Below, piece after piece: positions 42,542 through 52,400 of a stretch of DNA of 64,000 nt. The notes under the pieces are model-generated. The model had not been told where the DNA came from. It ran no database searches and was given only the letters and a program-made list of their open reading frames with translations. Made by a program: the position numbers and the translations under genes. Position 1 is the stretch's first letter; every line of letters starts with the position of its first letter. This DNA comes from G965197715 sp965247615 (lineage in GTDB: Bacteria > Chloroflexota > Dehalococcoidia > Lucifugimonadales > UBA1127), in NCBI GenBank assembly GCA_965247615.1, contig OZ252022.1, forward strand, positions 992,001 through 1,056,000. Reading direction: 5' to 3'.

Positions 42542-42615
42542 GGCGCATTCGTCTAGTGGCCAAGGACACCGCCCTCTCAAGGCGGAGACCACGGGTTCGA
42601 ATCCCGTATGCGCTA
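42542..42615 (+). tRNA. tRNA-Glu (anticodon CTC)
   Basis: Acceptor GGCGCAT/ATGCGCT (first pair G-U), anticodon stem CCGCC/GGCGG with loop CTCTCAA (anticodon CTC, reading GAG), T-arm ACGGGTTCGAATCCCGT. CCA is not encoded, unlike the adjacent tRNA-Gln 9 bp upstream. Followed 95 bp later by an integrase gene, making its 3' end the likely attachment site. Confidence 0.95.
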
Positions 42616-42710
42616 CTTTCACCACCCCCGCTAGCTTGACAAACAGCCCACACGGGCGGCAACCCCCCCTAACGGTGGTAAGAGCCGGTGGTAAAAGGGG
42701 GGGTAACCGC

Positions 42711-44004
42711 ATGGCTAGCTTGACAACCGAGAAGGTGCGGGGGCTAAGAGACAAGGGGCGATACGGCGACGGCGGGGGCCTGTATCTCTACATCGCGCCG
42801 GGGGGGCACCAAGTCCTGGGTTCTGCGGGTGAGGGTGGACGGCCGGCGCACGGGCAAGGGCCTTGGCGGGTATCCCGCCGTCTCCCTGACGGCGGCGCGT
42901 AAGGCGGCGGAGGCGTATCGGGTGGCGCTGCGCCGCGGCCAGCAGCCGCGGCCGACCCATCCGAAGGCAAGGCAGCGCCGGGCCGAGGCCCGGTCCCTCA
43001 CTGTTGCCGAAGCCGCCCGCCGAGTGCACGAGGCGAAGGTCCGGGGCGGACGGCTGGCCAACCCCAAGCACTCGCTTAACTGGCTGCAGGTTCTTGAGCG
43101 CCACGCCTTTCCCGCCATCGGGGATATGCCGGTCGCGCAGGTCACCAAGCGGGACGTTGTGGAGCTGCTGGAGCCGATATGGGACAGGCTTCCCGATACG
43201 GCCCGGCGTGTCCGCCAGCGCCTGCGGGCCACCTTCACCTGGGCGTTGGGCTTTGACCTGATCGCCGGCCCGAACCCCGCCGGTGAGGCGATTGAGGGGC
43301 TTATCGCGGAGTGGGGCAGGCGGCCCCGCGCAGTCCACTACAGCGCCCTCGATTATCGGGACGTGGCTGCGGCCTTCGTAACCATCAAGCGCTCCCAAGG
43401 GATGCGGGAGACGCGGCTGGCCTTCCAGTTCCTGATTCTTACGGCGGCTCGGTCCGGGGAAGTGCGTGGCGCGATCTGGAGCGAGATCGACCTGGAGGCG
43501 ATGGTTTGGACAGTGCCGGCAGAGCGGATGAAGGCCGGCAAGCCCCACCGCGTGCCGCTGTCCATGCAGGCCCTGTGGGTGCTGTTGGCGGCCAGGCAGG
43601 CCATACGGCTGCGCCGGAAGCGCCGGCCGGACTACAACGCCGACGACTACGGCTCGATCTATGGGGGCCCCATCAACCCCAACGCGCTGTTGTTCCCGAA
43701 CCCCAGCGGCCGGCCCCTCAGCGACAACGCGCTCAATCTCCGCGCCAAGAAGGACGGCCTCGGCTGCGTCCCCCACGGCTTCCGCAGCAGCTTCCGCGAT
43801 TGGGCCGCCGAACAGTCCGACGCGAGCCGCGAGGCTATCGAAATGAGCCTGGCGCACATCGTCGGCGGGCCAGTGGAGCGGGCGTACTTTCGCTCCGACT
43901 TGTTGGAGCAGAGGCGCCGGCTCCTGCAGGCGTGGGCAGACTACGTCGACCCCCTCCCATCCTGGGCCGGCGGCGTTGACGTAGGAAACGCCCAGGGCGC
44001 TTAG
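42711..44004 (+). CDS. tyrosine-type (P4-like) integrase, frameshifted near the N-terminus
   Basis: Site-specific recombinase. From ATG 42711 the frame reads VRGLRDKGRYGDGGGLYLYI, the arm-binding (DUF4102-like) start, up to a run of seven G at ~42800-42806. The remainder, from VLRVRVDGRRTGKGLGGYPAV to the end, is one base out of phase; with six G the two halves join as APGGTKSWVLRVRV. Catalytic residues are intact downstream: ARSGEVRG (Arg), HGFRSSFRDWA (His, Arg), H of SLAHIVGG and the Tyr of ERAYFRSDLLEQRR. Adjacent to tRNA-Glu, as is usual for island integrases. A sequencing error in the homopolymer is as likely as true inactivation. Confidence 0.8.
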
Positions 44005-44015
44005 GCGTCCTGGGC
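43990..44015 (+). terminator. hairpin overlapping the integrase stop codon
   Basis: GCCCAGGGCGC-TTAG-GCGTCCTGGGC, an 11-bp stem with one G-T pair; the loop contains the TAG stop. No strong T-run follows. Confidence 0.5.
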
Positions 44016-44528
44016 CGTTCTGCTTGGCGTCGACACCCTTGGCCGCATCATGCCCGATTGTTGTCCACCTGCTCAAGCGGAGCGAGAAGCTGCTGCTGCC
44101 CTAGCTTGAGCGGTACGGAGTGTTTCATGGCGCTGAGGCCCCACATACCGCTCGGCGTCCAACCGGCCCGTGTACGGAATGTCGACCAGCAGTCCCCTGG
44201 CAACCCGGAGGCCCTCCGGATGAGACGGGGGGCGTCTGCTGTCGGGAGAGCCACCTCGGCCGTGACATCCGGGACGTAGGTGACCAGGCGGCGGACATCG
44301 GGACTGGTGGGCATGGTCGAAGTGTCGTACGTGGTTGCACACCGCCCAAACCCTACCCCCCCAAACGGGGGGATGCTGTGGGGCTATTTTGGATTCCTTA
44401 AGATATCATATGTAGGGATTTTCCTCTCATATCTCTCATGTATGAGCCTAATCGTTACACTATGTTCCCACACTCGTGACACATCGCGGGCACAAAGGGC
44501 ACAGGTTCGTTGCACATATACCCTCAAT

Positions 44529-44592
44529 GGTTACAGAAAGGTTACAGGATGGGTACAGGGCCTTTGAAATGGCTACAGAATGGGTACAGGGC
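44529..44592. repeat. degenerate 11-bp tandem repeats
   Basis: Five units of the type GG(T/G/C)TACAG(A/G)(A/G)(A/T/C): GGTTACAGAAA, GGTTACAGGAT, GGGTACAGGGC, then after a 9-bp spacer GGCTACAGAAT and GGGTACAGGGC. Could be iterons for a binding protein or a decayed minisatellite. Confidence 0.6.
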
Positions 44593-44736
44593 TGGTTGCG
44601 CCCATCAATGGCCGAGATCATAGGCTCTTGCGTAGATCAGCAGCTCCCACCGCGCCCTCACCTCGGCCTCACGCAGCGGGGGCAGGGTCGCCGCACGGCC
44701 AGGTGCCACGCCTTCGACGTCCACGCTTCGATCACC

Positions 44737-44792
44737 TGACCTGCCCCCCAAGACTAACATCGGACTTGGACCAATTCTTGGGGGGCAGGTCA
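44737..44792. mobile_element. pair of facing IS-like termini (56-bp remnant)
   Basis: TGACCTGCCCCCCAAGA (44737-44753) and its perfect reverse complement (44776-44792) enclose only 22 bp. The TGACCTGCCCCC form resembles IS3-family ends, suggesting an element that lost everything but its termini; alternatively a strong hairpin (17-bp stem). Tentative. Confidence 0.45.
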
Positions 44793-44921
44793 CACTCCCG
44801 CGTCCACATGGCAACATCTCGCAAAAGGAGGCAGGACCAGGGTACATGCCCCTCCCGAGTCCGGGTCTCGCGTATATTGCGATCCTGTCAGTCGGGGGCA
44901 ACGGAGGCAAGCGCAAGGACC

Positions 44922-45128
44922 TCATCGTCGAGAACTTGGGAGTCTGTGAACAACCCCGCCGAGATTGGTGTCGTTCTTGTAGGAACCCTGGAGGAAGACT
45001 TCATACTTCAGGTCCGACGGCCAGTTGTGGGCGGCCAGCGCCTCGCGGATAGGCACGTGCGCCTGCTTGAACGCCGTCCCGGCCTGATGATGGCCCCACC
45101 GAGATAGTGGGGACTCAGGTATGGGCAT
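44922..45128 (-). pseudogene. N-terminal fragment of a CD-NTase-like nucleotidyltransferase
   Basis: A 68-codon remnant: LSRWGHHQAGTAFKQAH then VPIREALAAHNWPSDLKYEV and FLQGSYKNDTNLGG. The F-x-Q-G-S-Y-x-N-D-T-N element is the start of the nucleotidyltransferase core in CBASS-type CD-NTases, which continues into a GDSDVDV catalytic motif. Here the reading breaks immediately after NLGG, before the catalytic aspartates, so no activity is possible. Evidence that the island once carried a cyclic-nucleotide defence gene. Confidence 0.55.
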
Positions 45129-45226
45129 ATGACTCCCTTGACAACAGGCGCCCCTCGGTCCTGTTCATGCGAAGAGCCACAAGTCTTCACGCGCGGGGGA
45201 ACTCGGTGTCCAGCATCTCCGCCAAT

Positions 45227-45616
45227 TCATCGCTGGGCTCCTTCGTAGACCCGGGCCGCCCGGATGGACACCAGCAAGTCTTCCCGGAGTTTCTCAAGCC
45301 CTTCCTCGTTCGGTAGATATTGGACGTGCCGTATGTGGCCCAAGTCAAACGGAACATCGTGGCCGTTCTGTACGATCACAATCACCTCGCGATTGAGGGC
45401 GTGGGTGATACCCGTTTCATACAGTACGTTTGGGTTGCGACCGGTGAGATCACTTATCACCAATCTGCTTTGCGCTATCGTCGAGAAGACATCGTCTATA
45501 ATCCGCGTGGGACCGTAAATCTCATCAACGCGAAGCGTCCCAAAGCGCTGGCTTGCGCAAGCTGACTGGATTGCTTCATATACTGGATTGAACTCCTTCG
45601 CGAAGGGCATCATCAC
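45227..45616 (-). CDS. TIR/nucleoside 2-deoxyribosyltransferase-like domain protein
   Basis: A 129-residue domain: MMPFAKEFNPVYEAIQSAC, VDEIYGPTRIIDDVFSTIAQ and SRLVISDLTGRNPNVLYETG, followed by a VIVIVQNGHDVPFDLGHIRH segment. This flavodoxin-like fold, with the SDLTGRNPNVxYExG signature, is shared by nucleoside deoxyribosyltransferases and TIR-like NAD-cleaving effectors. The true protein probably starts in the preceding frame: the codons upstream read LFSVDQWPLPVLDHIAVMMP, which continues the 45613-46119 protein after a one-base shift. Either a frameshifted fusion gene or two coupled genes (TGATG overlap). Confidence 0.65.
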   Translation of the reverse strand: MMMPFAKEFNPVYEAIQSACASQRFGTLRVDEIYGPTRIIDDVFSTIAQSRLVISDLTGRNPNVLYETGITHALNREVIVIVQNGHDVPFDLGHIRHVQYLPNEEGLEKLREDLLVSIRAARVYEGAQR

Positions 45617-46119
45617 GGCGATGTGGTCGAGAACTGGCAGCGGCCACTGATCGACACTGAATAACCTCGGGCGCTCGCCGGGTATTTGTCTTTGAGCAAC
45701 TTGAAGATTCCCTCGACGAGGTTACCCTTCTTGACAGCCCAGCATGTGCGAGAGCGTTCATCGACTCCAGATGCGCGGGTGGTGATGTCGAAGTACCCAC
45801 AGTTGAAGACTTCTTCTGAGCTTAATCGGTCAAACAAGTGCTCAAACCGAAAGTGGAGGTTTGCACCCCGTTTCTCAATTTCATCTATGTGGCCAAAACA
45901 ACCGGGCGCTCCCCAACCTTTGTAAACTTCACCTAGGACTAGGGTAGGCAACTCGCTGAGACCGGCTAGGTCGTTCTGGAATCTGTGTTTTAGTTCGTCG
46001 CCCGTGTACTCGAACAGGCGATCCACGGGGAAGGAATACCTTCCGGATGGATTCCTGAATAGCGGGTTATCCGTATCCGCATATACGATCAGGTTGTATT
46101 GAGTCATCGACCATTCCAT
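45613..46119 (-). CDS. hypothetical protein, probable N-terminal part of the TIR-like protein
   Basis: About 168 residues from ATG 46119 (MEWSMTQYNLIVYADTDNP). Contains FPVDRLFEYTGDELKHRFQN, LPTLVLGEVYKGWGAPGCFG, and ERSRTCWAVKKGNLVEGIF; no known domain name. The last ~14 residues are out of phase: after DKYPASAR the sequence that fits joins the TIR-like frame (LFSVDQWPLPVLDH), implying loss of one base near 45655. Alternative starts at 46107 and TTG 46170. As an intact protein it would be a ~300-residue sensor-plus-effector. Confidence 0.55.
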   Translation of the reverse strand: MEWSMTQYNLIVYADTDNPLFRNPSGRYSFPVDRLFEYTGDELKHRFQNDLAGLSELPTLVLGEVYKGWGAPGCFGHIDEIEKRGANLHFRFEHLFDRLSSEEVFNCGYFDITTRASGVDERSRTCWAVKKGNLVEGIFKLLKDKYPASARGYSVSISGRCQFSTTSP

Positions 46120-46225
46120 TGGAATTACCCCACATCTCTCCCGAAGTATCAGTGCAGAACACGTTGTCAAGTGAAAAGATGAGACGGCGGCAGACCAGCG
46201 TGTGAGAGATTCCAGAGCACGCGTA

Positions 46226-46684
46226 TTACGTCGTGTGGAACCTGTTGTAGTGTGTCGTGTCTAGCGCGATAATTGCGTAGATGTCGAATACAGTCTGAGC
46301 AATTGGGTATTCGATTGCAACTGCCCGAATTCTCATGTTTCGTACGCGCTGGCGTTGGTTGGCGTACTCTTCAGGGTGTTTGTTCTGCAGTTCCTTTCTT
46401 GTGTACTTGGAGGAGTGAGCTTCAGGTTCACCGATTGCCTCCCGGAAGAGCTTGAATGCAAAAGTAGCCGATTCTTGCCGGGAACTCTCTCCGCCGTGCT
46501 CTCTTATGCGCTGCCGAAGCCGTCTGGATCTGCCGGTATAGATGGGCTTTTCATCTTCGCAGAGTACATAGACGCTCTGCTGAGGTAAACCCCTCAGGTT
46601 GTCCCAGGTTAGTGGGTCACAGCGTCGCAGTTTACTAAGCAGAGGCGCCATTTGGCCAATGATTGGCTGAAAGTCCACATTCAT
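46226..46684 (-). CDS. GIY-YIG nuclease-like protein
   Basis: A 152-residue protein. The GIY-YIG core is visible at ~residues 37-90: QSVYVLCEDEKPIYTGRSRR then LRQRIREHGG. The first motif is VYV and the second YTG, with the conserved Arg in RLRQRI and His in REH, so the catalytic set is plausible although a Glu could not be placed with certainty. Such proteins act in mobile elements, repair or restriction. Lies within the tRNA-associated island in the same direction as the TIR-like genes, 107 bp upstream of them. Confidence 0.65.
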   Translation of the reverse strand: MNVDFQPIIGQMAPLLSKLRRCDPLTWDNLRGLPQQSVYVLCEDEKPIYTGRSRRLRQRIREHGGESSRQESATFAFKLFREAIGEPEAHSSKYTRKELQNKHPEEYANQRQRVRNMRIRAVAIEYPIAQTVFDIYAIIALDTTHYNRFHTT

Positions 46685-46772
46685 TATGAACTCTTGAGCG
46701 CCTAATCCTTGAAGGTCCTACTCCCGCAGGGGTTGCTCCTCATCGTGTCGGTGGGACGCCGTTCCTCCACGC

Positions 46773-46967
46773 TCACGGCTCTACCTCCCCCTGCTCCTCG
46801 CCCTTCGCCATCCGGTAGCCGACCCGCGGCTCGGCGAAGAAGTAGGTGGGGTTGCTCGCGTCCTCGCCAAGCTTGCTGCGGAGCCGCCTCAGGTGCGTGC
46901 GGAGCGTCCGCAGGTCGCCCGACTCCTTGGCCTCAGACCCTTCGCGGCAGCTTGGGTGGGTCATCAC
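46773..46967 (-). pseudogene. C-terminal fragment of an OmpR/KdpE-type response regulator
   Basis: From about codon 13 the sequence reads SGDLRTLRTHLRRLRSKLGE and DASNPTYFFAEPRVGYRM, which is the recognition helix and wing of an OmpR-type DNA-binding domain. The receiver domain and first half of the winged helix are missing, and upstream codons do not fit the family. Confidence 0.6.
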
Positions 46968-46988
46968 GCCTCACCCGTTGGCCGAGCA

Positions 46989-47663
46989 TCAACCATCCCG
47001 CCCCACGCCCTCCAGGGGGCCGTTCTTCACGGCCCAGACCACCATCTCCTGTTTCGTATCGACTCCCAGTTTGTCCTGAATGCGGTAGATCGAGTTCCTG
47101 ACGGTCACGATCTTGGTGCCCTTGGCCTCGGCGATCTGGGCATAGGACTTGCCGCTGGCAAACATCTGCAGGATCTCCCGCTCCCTGTCGGTCAGCGCTT
47201 TCAGGGCCCGACTCGCGGTGAGCCCCCGCTGGCCGCGGATCAACGCGAAGACCCGCCTGATGGACTTGTCCGGTATGCGCAGACGGCCCTGGGCCACCTC
47301 CCGAATCGCCTCCGCCAGCTCCTCAGGCCCCGAGTCCTTCTGCAGGTAGCCCGTCGCGCCGGCGGCGATCGCCTCCACGACCGCATCCTCTGTGGTCGAG
47401 GCCGTCAGCATCAGCACCCGCGTGTCCGGCAGCAGTTCCATGATCTCCCGGCAGGCGTCCACGCCGTCCTTGTGCGGCATCATCACGTCCATGACGATGA
47501 CCTCGGGCGCAACGCTCTGCGCCATGCTCACCGCCTCAACCCTGTCTGCCGCCACTCCGACCACCTCGAAGTCCCCCTCACCCTCCAGGGCGTCCCGCAG
47601 GCCGTCCCGCATGATGGGATGGTCGTCCGCCAGCATCACCTTGATCCGTGTTATAGACGACAT
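46989..47663 (-). CDS. NarL/LuxR-family response regulator
   Basis: A 224-residue regulator. Receiver domain (~residues 6-122): KVMLADDHPIMRDGLRDAL, phosphoacceptor Asp in EVIVMDVMMPHKDG, Thr/Ser of VLMLTAST and Lys in GYLQKDSG. C-terminal LuxR-type HTH (~155-215): LTDREREILQMFASGKSYAQ, then TVRNSIYRIQDKLGV. Located 19 bp downstream of its cognate kinase gene. Partner promoters are unknown; the large secreted protein gene at 49415 is divergent from this pair. Confidence 0.9.
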   Translation of the reverse strand: MSSITRIKVMLADDHPIMRDGLRDALEGEGDFEVVGVAADRVEAVSMAQSVAPEVIVMDVMMPHKDGVDACREIMELLPDTRVLMLTASTTEDAVVEAIAAGATGYLQKDSGPEELAEAIREVAQGRLRIPDKSIRRVFALIRGQRGLTASRALKALTDREREILQMFASGKSYAQIAEAKGTKIVTVRNSIYRIQDKLGVDTKQEMVVWAVKNGPLEGVGRDG

Positions 47664-47682
47664 CTCGGTCTCCTCTCATCAA

Positions 47683-48953
47683 CTATCTGTAGGGTGTCTC
47701 GCAGGTCACGGTCGTTCCCCCATTGCCTCCACCCGTCTCCACGATGAGCCTGCCGCCCAGCCGCTCGGCGTCCGCCCTCATGCCCCTGAATCCCCGGCCG
47801 CGCTCGGCGTAGTCCTCGGGCAGGCCGACCCCGTCGTCCGAGACGGACAGCCGGATACAGTCGGTCTCGAAGTCCAGCCGGACCTCGACCCGGCCGGCCT
47901 GGGCGTGCAGGAATGCGTTGGTGAGCGCGTTGTGGGCGATGGAGAAGAGGCGGGCCCGGGTCTCGACGGCAAGCGGGGGCTCGGTCCCGGACTGCAGCAT
48001 CTCCGCAGGGACCGACGCGACCCTCGCGAATGTCTCGGTGTGCGACCAGAGCACCCGGCCCAACTCCCTCCCCTCGAAGAGATGCCCCTCGTCGATGGGA
48101 CGCCGCAACTCCCAGATGGCCGCCTTCGACAGCGATGCGGTCGCGGCCAGCGTGGCGGTCAGTTCCTCGTTCGAGCCGCCGGCCAGCCTCATGGCCTTGC
48201 GTATCCCCAGGCCGATCATGTACTCGGTCTGCGCGGCCGTGTCGTGGATGGACTGGGACAGCTCGATGCGCTCCCGAAGCAGCTCCCGTTCCGCGGACTC
48301 CTGCCGCCTGACCCGTTCGAACCGGGCGATGAGGCTGACGGATGCGACGACCGCATACATGGCCACCACCCTGGCGAGCAGGACCTTCTCCTGACCCGCA
48401 TCGAAATCGAGACCCGGGCCCATCGTCAGGCTGACCACGGCATAGATGGCCCCGGCCATCGTCGCCCAGGCGAGGCTGAGCCACAGGGACGCGAAGACGA
48501 CCGCGAACAGCGCCAGGGCGGGATAGTAGGTCACGTAGCTGAAGAGGTGGAAGTCGCCGCCGATGATGACGGCGGCGGTGATCAGCGCGATATCCATGCC
48601 GCTGAGGAAGAGGAGCCAGCGCCACGTCACCGCCCGGTCCCTCCGGAGCCGGTAGTGGACGAACCCGTTGAACGCCAGCAGCGGCAGGCTCAGAAACAGG
48701 TACTCCTTGTCGGTGGCGTACCAGAGCCCCGGTCGATAGGCAATTGGAACACGCCGACGAGCCAGACGAGCCAGCGCGCCCAGACCGAGACCCTCGCGGC
48801 GTACAGCATCACGTCCGGGTCGGCCCGGACGGCCCGGAGGACCCGCCTGCGCAGTTCGGCGCCGAGCCTGGCCGGGCCGCTAGCCCCCCACCGCAACCCG
48901 CGTTGCGATGCTGCGGGGGTGGGACGCGCTCCGCCCAAACCGTCCTCTGGCAT
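47683..48953 (-). CDS. NarX/DesK-type sensor histidine kinase, frameshifted near the N-terminus
   Basis: The frame open from GTG 48630 to 47683 (315 residues) holds four membrane segments (MDIALITAAVIIGGDFHLFS; YPALALFAVVFASLWLSLAW; VVAMYAVVASVSLIARFE), a HisKA_3 dimerisation helix with phospho-His in SQSIHDTAAQ, and an HATPase domain (SIAHNALTNAFLHAQ; VSDDGVGLPED; GRGFRGMRADAERLGG). The same frame continues upstream as YRPGLWYATDKEYLFLSLPL; the natural N-terminus (ARVSVWARWLVWLVGVFQL, start about ATG 48953) is in the next frame, implying a one-base loss near 48740. Phosphorylates the adjacent NarL-type regulator. Confidence 0.8.
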
Positions 48954-49414
48954 CAATAGAGGTGGTCCCCTCTCACGTCCAGGGTGAGTGCCGTTGCATG
49001 CCGCTCCCCCAAACGTACCGCGACGGTGCGGCGTTGTCGAGACTGAAATGTACCCAATCATCTGTAGGCATTCGTACCTACGTAGAAATGCCATACACCC
49101 TATTCAACACCACACCCTAATGACTACATAAACACTCCCAAGAGAGACATACAAATCACCGAATACACGCAGTAACGCTCCTGTTGGGTTGCGAAAACGT
49201 TGCGTTCAAAAGCCTACTGGAAAGCGTTGCAAGTGAACCTTGTGCAGCCTCTAGTGACAACCATAGTCTTAAATGTCGCAGTGCGCATAAAGGTTGAGAA
49301 CGCTTGCTGCAACCGACGAGCCCCGTGCAACGCCGCCACCTGCGGGAAAGGTCATCCGGACTGCGGGTAGGAGGCGGCTGGGACAGCATTAACTTTCGAG
49401 GAGGACAACACCAA
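48954..49414. other. regulatory interval upstream of the large secreted protein
   Basis: 461 bp between the kinase and the divergent 49415 gene, more AT-rich than the surroundings. It contains an inverted repeat GGCATT...AATGCC (~49067-49095) and a ~95-bp block (49158-49252) that recurs upstream of the second secreted protein (53443-53535). It ends with the ribosome site GAGGAGGAC. Confidence 0.5.
49158..49252 (+). repeat. duplicated upstream block, copy A
   Basis: Shares CGAATxCACxCAGT, AAAACGTTGCGT, CAAAA and GTGAACCTTGTGCA-like stretches, in the same order and spacing, with 53443-53535. Probably the promoter/leader region of the secreted-protein gene, duplicated along with the gene. Confidence 0.6.
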
Positions 49415-52400
49415 TTGACTAGACTGCTGCCCCTGCTGGCAATCATGGCCCTGCTCGTGGGCCTCGTGTCCCTGGCCCATGCGCAAGAGGCAACCACGGA
49501 CACCTCGTCCGACCCCGATCAGGCCGACGACCCGCCGGTGGCGCTGCAGCAGAACAGCCCTGTAAAGCTAGCAGAAAACACCGACGAAGTTGACGATGAA
49601 GATGACGGCCTCGTCGTCGGATTCGTTGCAGGCGACCCCGGCGCCATCCCTCCGAGCGCCGCCAGCTACCGGTCCTACGCCGTCTCCTTTACCACCGGCA
49701 GCGACGCGGGCTGGTACCAGCTTGTCGAAGTGATTATTGCCACCAAGGTCACCGGGACTCCCCTGGCCCGGCTGTCCATCCACCGCGACCACGAAGGAAG
49801 TCCCCATGCCGAGGCCCTGTACGTCACACACTTCCGGGGTGCAAGCAAGGAAGACCCAGATCTCTACCTGGAGTTCCCGGACAACACGCCTCTGAATCCC
49901 AACCAGACCTACTGGGCGGTGTTCGAGGAGGTTTCTGGGCTCGGCGTCTATGAGATTTCGACCGCACCGAACGGCGATGAGGACCCAGACAGCTGGCCGA
50001 TCTCCGAAACCTCGCTCCAGCGCAACTTCTTCTCCTTAACCGGACGCACGTGGCAAGCCCCTGCGCTCAATCCGATCGCGATCGTAGTAGACGGTTACCC
50101 TGTTGAGGAGCGCGTGCTGGTCGGCGCCCACGGGCTGCGCGACACCGCCGCCGACGGCCCCTTCCTGCGCTTCGGCGCCGAGCGCGTGACCAAAGTCTGG
50201 CTCAATCTGCCGAAGGGCAGAACGTGTGACGGCGGAGTGACCAACCCGAACATCAGGATTGACTGCGATCCGCAGTTCGTGGAGGGTCCCGATACCGAGA
50301 CATCGTGGCGGCTGTGCAGCACGAATAAACACTACGACCACGAATGGGCCGGCGGGCGCGGGTTCACCACCGGCCCCAACCTGACCGGCTATACGATCTC
50401 CGGCCTCGGGGTGGACATCGACCTCGAGAGCGGGACGTTGGACCCCGTGGCGAACCTCTACGCCGCCGAGGCGTTCAGCTCCCGCGAAGGCGCGCGCGAC
50501 CCCCAGTCGCCCTTGGCCAGCTACCAGGCGACAGCGGGTATCGGCGGTTCGCCTGACCGGTTCGCTCCGAGGAACGGCAGCCAACGACTCCATGTCGACC
50601 CGGAGCGCACCTACGTGGCCTACTTCCAAAACGCCGCCAACGGCTACTACGAAACGCCCAACGCCAGCCCCGGCGAGGACCCGGGCGCCGAAGCCGGCTG
50701 GACCCTCGGCGGACCCTACGGCAGCCGCTTCGTCCGTCCGCTTGGCTTCGGCGGAGACAGCTGGAACTTCGACGAAGGGGACGCCAGGCGGATCCCGCTC
50801 AACGTCTACGGCTGGCCGAACCCGCTGCCGCCCGTCCCGAACCCGGCTCCCCCGCCGCCCGGCCCCGTGTTGGTCAGCACCCTGGGTCAGCCGTCGACCT
50901 CAACCGGCCAACTTGTCGGCAAGAGAATCAACCTAGAAATTGCGTATGCAGCTTCATTCACCAACGGCAACGGTGCGGTTCATACCCTTCATGGTGTACA
51001 AATTGAAGTGACGGTCATCCCACCGCTCCAGGTACTCGGGGCAATCAGGGCCTCCATCTACTCAGACGACGGCGGGAAACCGGGGTCCGCGCTTCACGTA
51101 CTGGGTCTGCGGGCCCATCCGCAGGTCGGTGTCCTCACTTTCGATGCCCCGGCCGACACCACGCTTGCCGCAAACACGACCTTCTGGCTGGTCATCGACA
51201 TTGCGCATTCGCCTACTGAGGACTTCTTCCGGACAGCCGTCACATCCAGCACGGGGCAGGACGCCTGCGCCATCCGGAATTGGTCGATAGGCGACGTCGC
51301 CTATTTCCGGGAAGGACCCGGCGCGGCTTGGTCGCCGAACGCTGATTTGCTCAAGATGGCCATTCTCGGCGAGCGGGCGTCCAGCGCGTCGGCCGAGTTC
51401 AGCGAGCCCACCTGCGGCGACCTGCCCGGCGACACCACCACCACCGGGCGCCTCGTCGTCGACGGCGCCGGCGTGAAGGGCCAACACCACACCGCCACCG
51501 CCGCCGACTGGTACGCCGTCAGCCTCGACGCAGGCGTCGACTACCAGTTCGACGCAGACCCAACAGACCCACAGCCGAGGCTGTACCTGCTGAAGACCCA
51601 CGACGACCAGGGTACAGAGCTGCGCACCAGCGCCATCGCGCCCGTAGAAGGGCCTCAAAACTACTACCAGCACCCCAATCGGGTCAACAGCCTGCCCTTC
51701 CGAACGGATCAGGCCGGCGCCTATTACGTGTCCATAGCGTCCCCGAAGGGCGGCGAGGCACCCGATCGGGTGTACACGCTGTCGGCGCAGTCCGACGATT
51801 ACCCCGCGGACACGTCCACGACGGCCGTCGCCGAGGTGGGGGAGCTAACCAGGGTCTATCTGATGCGCACGAGCAGCGACCCAGACGACACAGCCACCAA
51901 CGACGTGGACTGGGTCCGGGTCGCCCTGCGCGCAAACGCGCACTACCGGTTCGTCTATGACGTGGCCTGCTTGCACGAAGGCATCATCGAGGGCATCTAC
52001 GACTCCGACGGCGCCCTGGTGCCCGACAGCGGATCAAGCATCGCGCGCAAAACGGACGGCACTTGCACCGACCTCACCATGGCGTTCACCGCGCCGGGCG
52101 ACGGCGACAACTACGTCGCCGTCACCGCCAGAGGGTCCTATTACCCTGAGAATAAGCGCCATCCGTTCGGGGGCGTCTACGGCACGCTCAAGGTCGACGG
52201 CACCATCACCACCTCGATGGGCCAGAGGGCGAACAGCCCGGCCACCGGCGGGCCGGGCATCACCGGGACGGTGCAGGCCGGCGAGACGCTGACCGCGACC
52301 ACAGACGGCATCGAGGACGAGGACGGTCTGACCGGCGCAGTCTTCGCCTACCAATGGGTCCGGTCCGGCGCCGACATCGAGGGAGCGGCAAGCTCCAACT

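Larger units (their letters stand above)
44016..44921. other. gene-poor island DNA with small repeats and IS termini
   Basis: About 900 bp between the integrase and the CD-NTase fragment. It contains an AT-rich patch (44392-44460), 11-bp degenerate tandem repeats (44529-44592), and a facing pair of IS-like termini (44737-44792). A minus-strand 88-codon frame (44048-44314) is open but shows no recognisable family. Confidence 0.45.

Noticed and set aside
42470..42754. 94-codon minus-strand frame across the tRNA genes
   Set aside because: It is antisense to tRNA-Gln and tRNA-Glu; peptides such as GFEPVVSALRG and LDSNQ are the usual artefacts of reading tRNA genes backwards.
44048..44314. 88-codon minus-strand frame downstream of the integrase
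   Set aside because: No ribosome site, no family resemblance, and competing open frames of similar size overlap it. Left as unassigned island DNA.
44529..44592. CRISPR array
   Set aside because: The repeats are only ~11 bp, degenerate and without spacers of uniform length; no cas genes nearby. No other array-like pattern was seen in the window.
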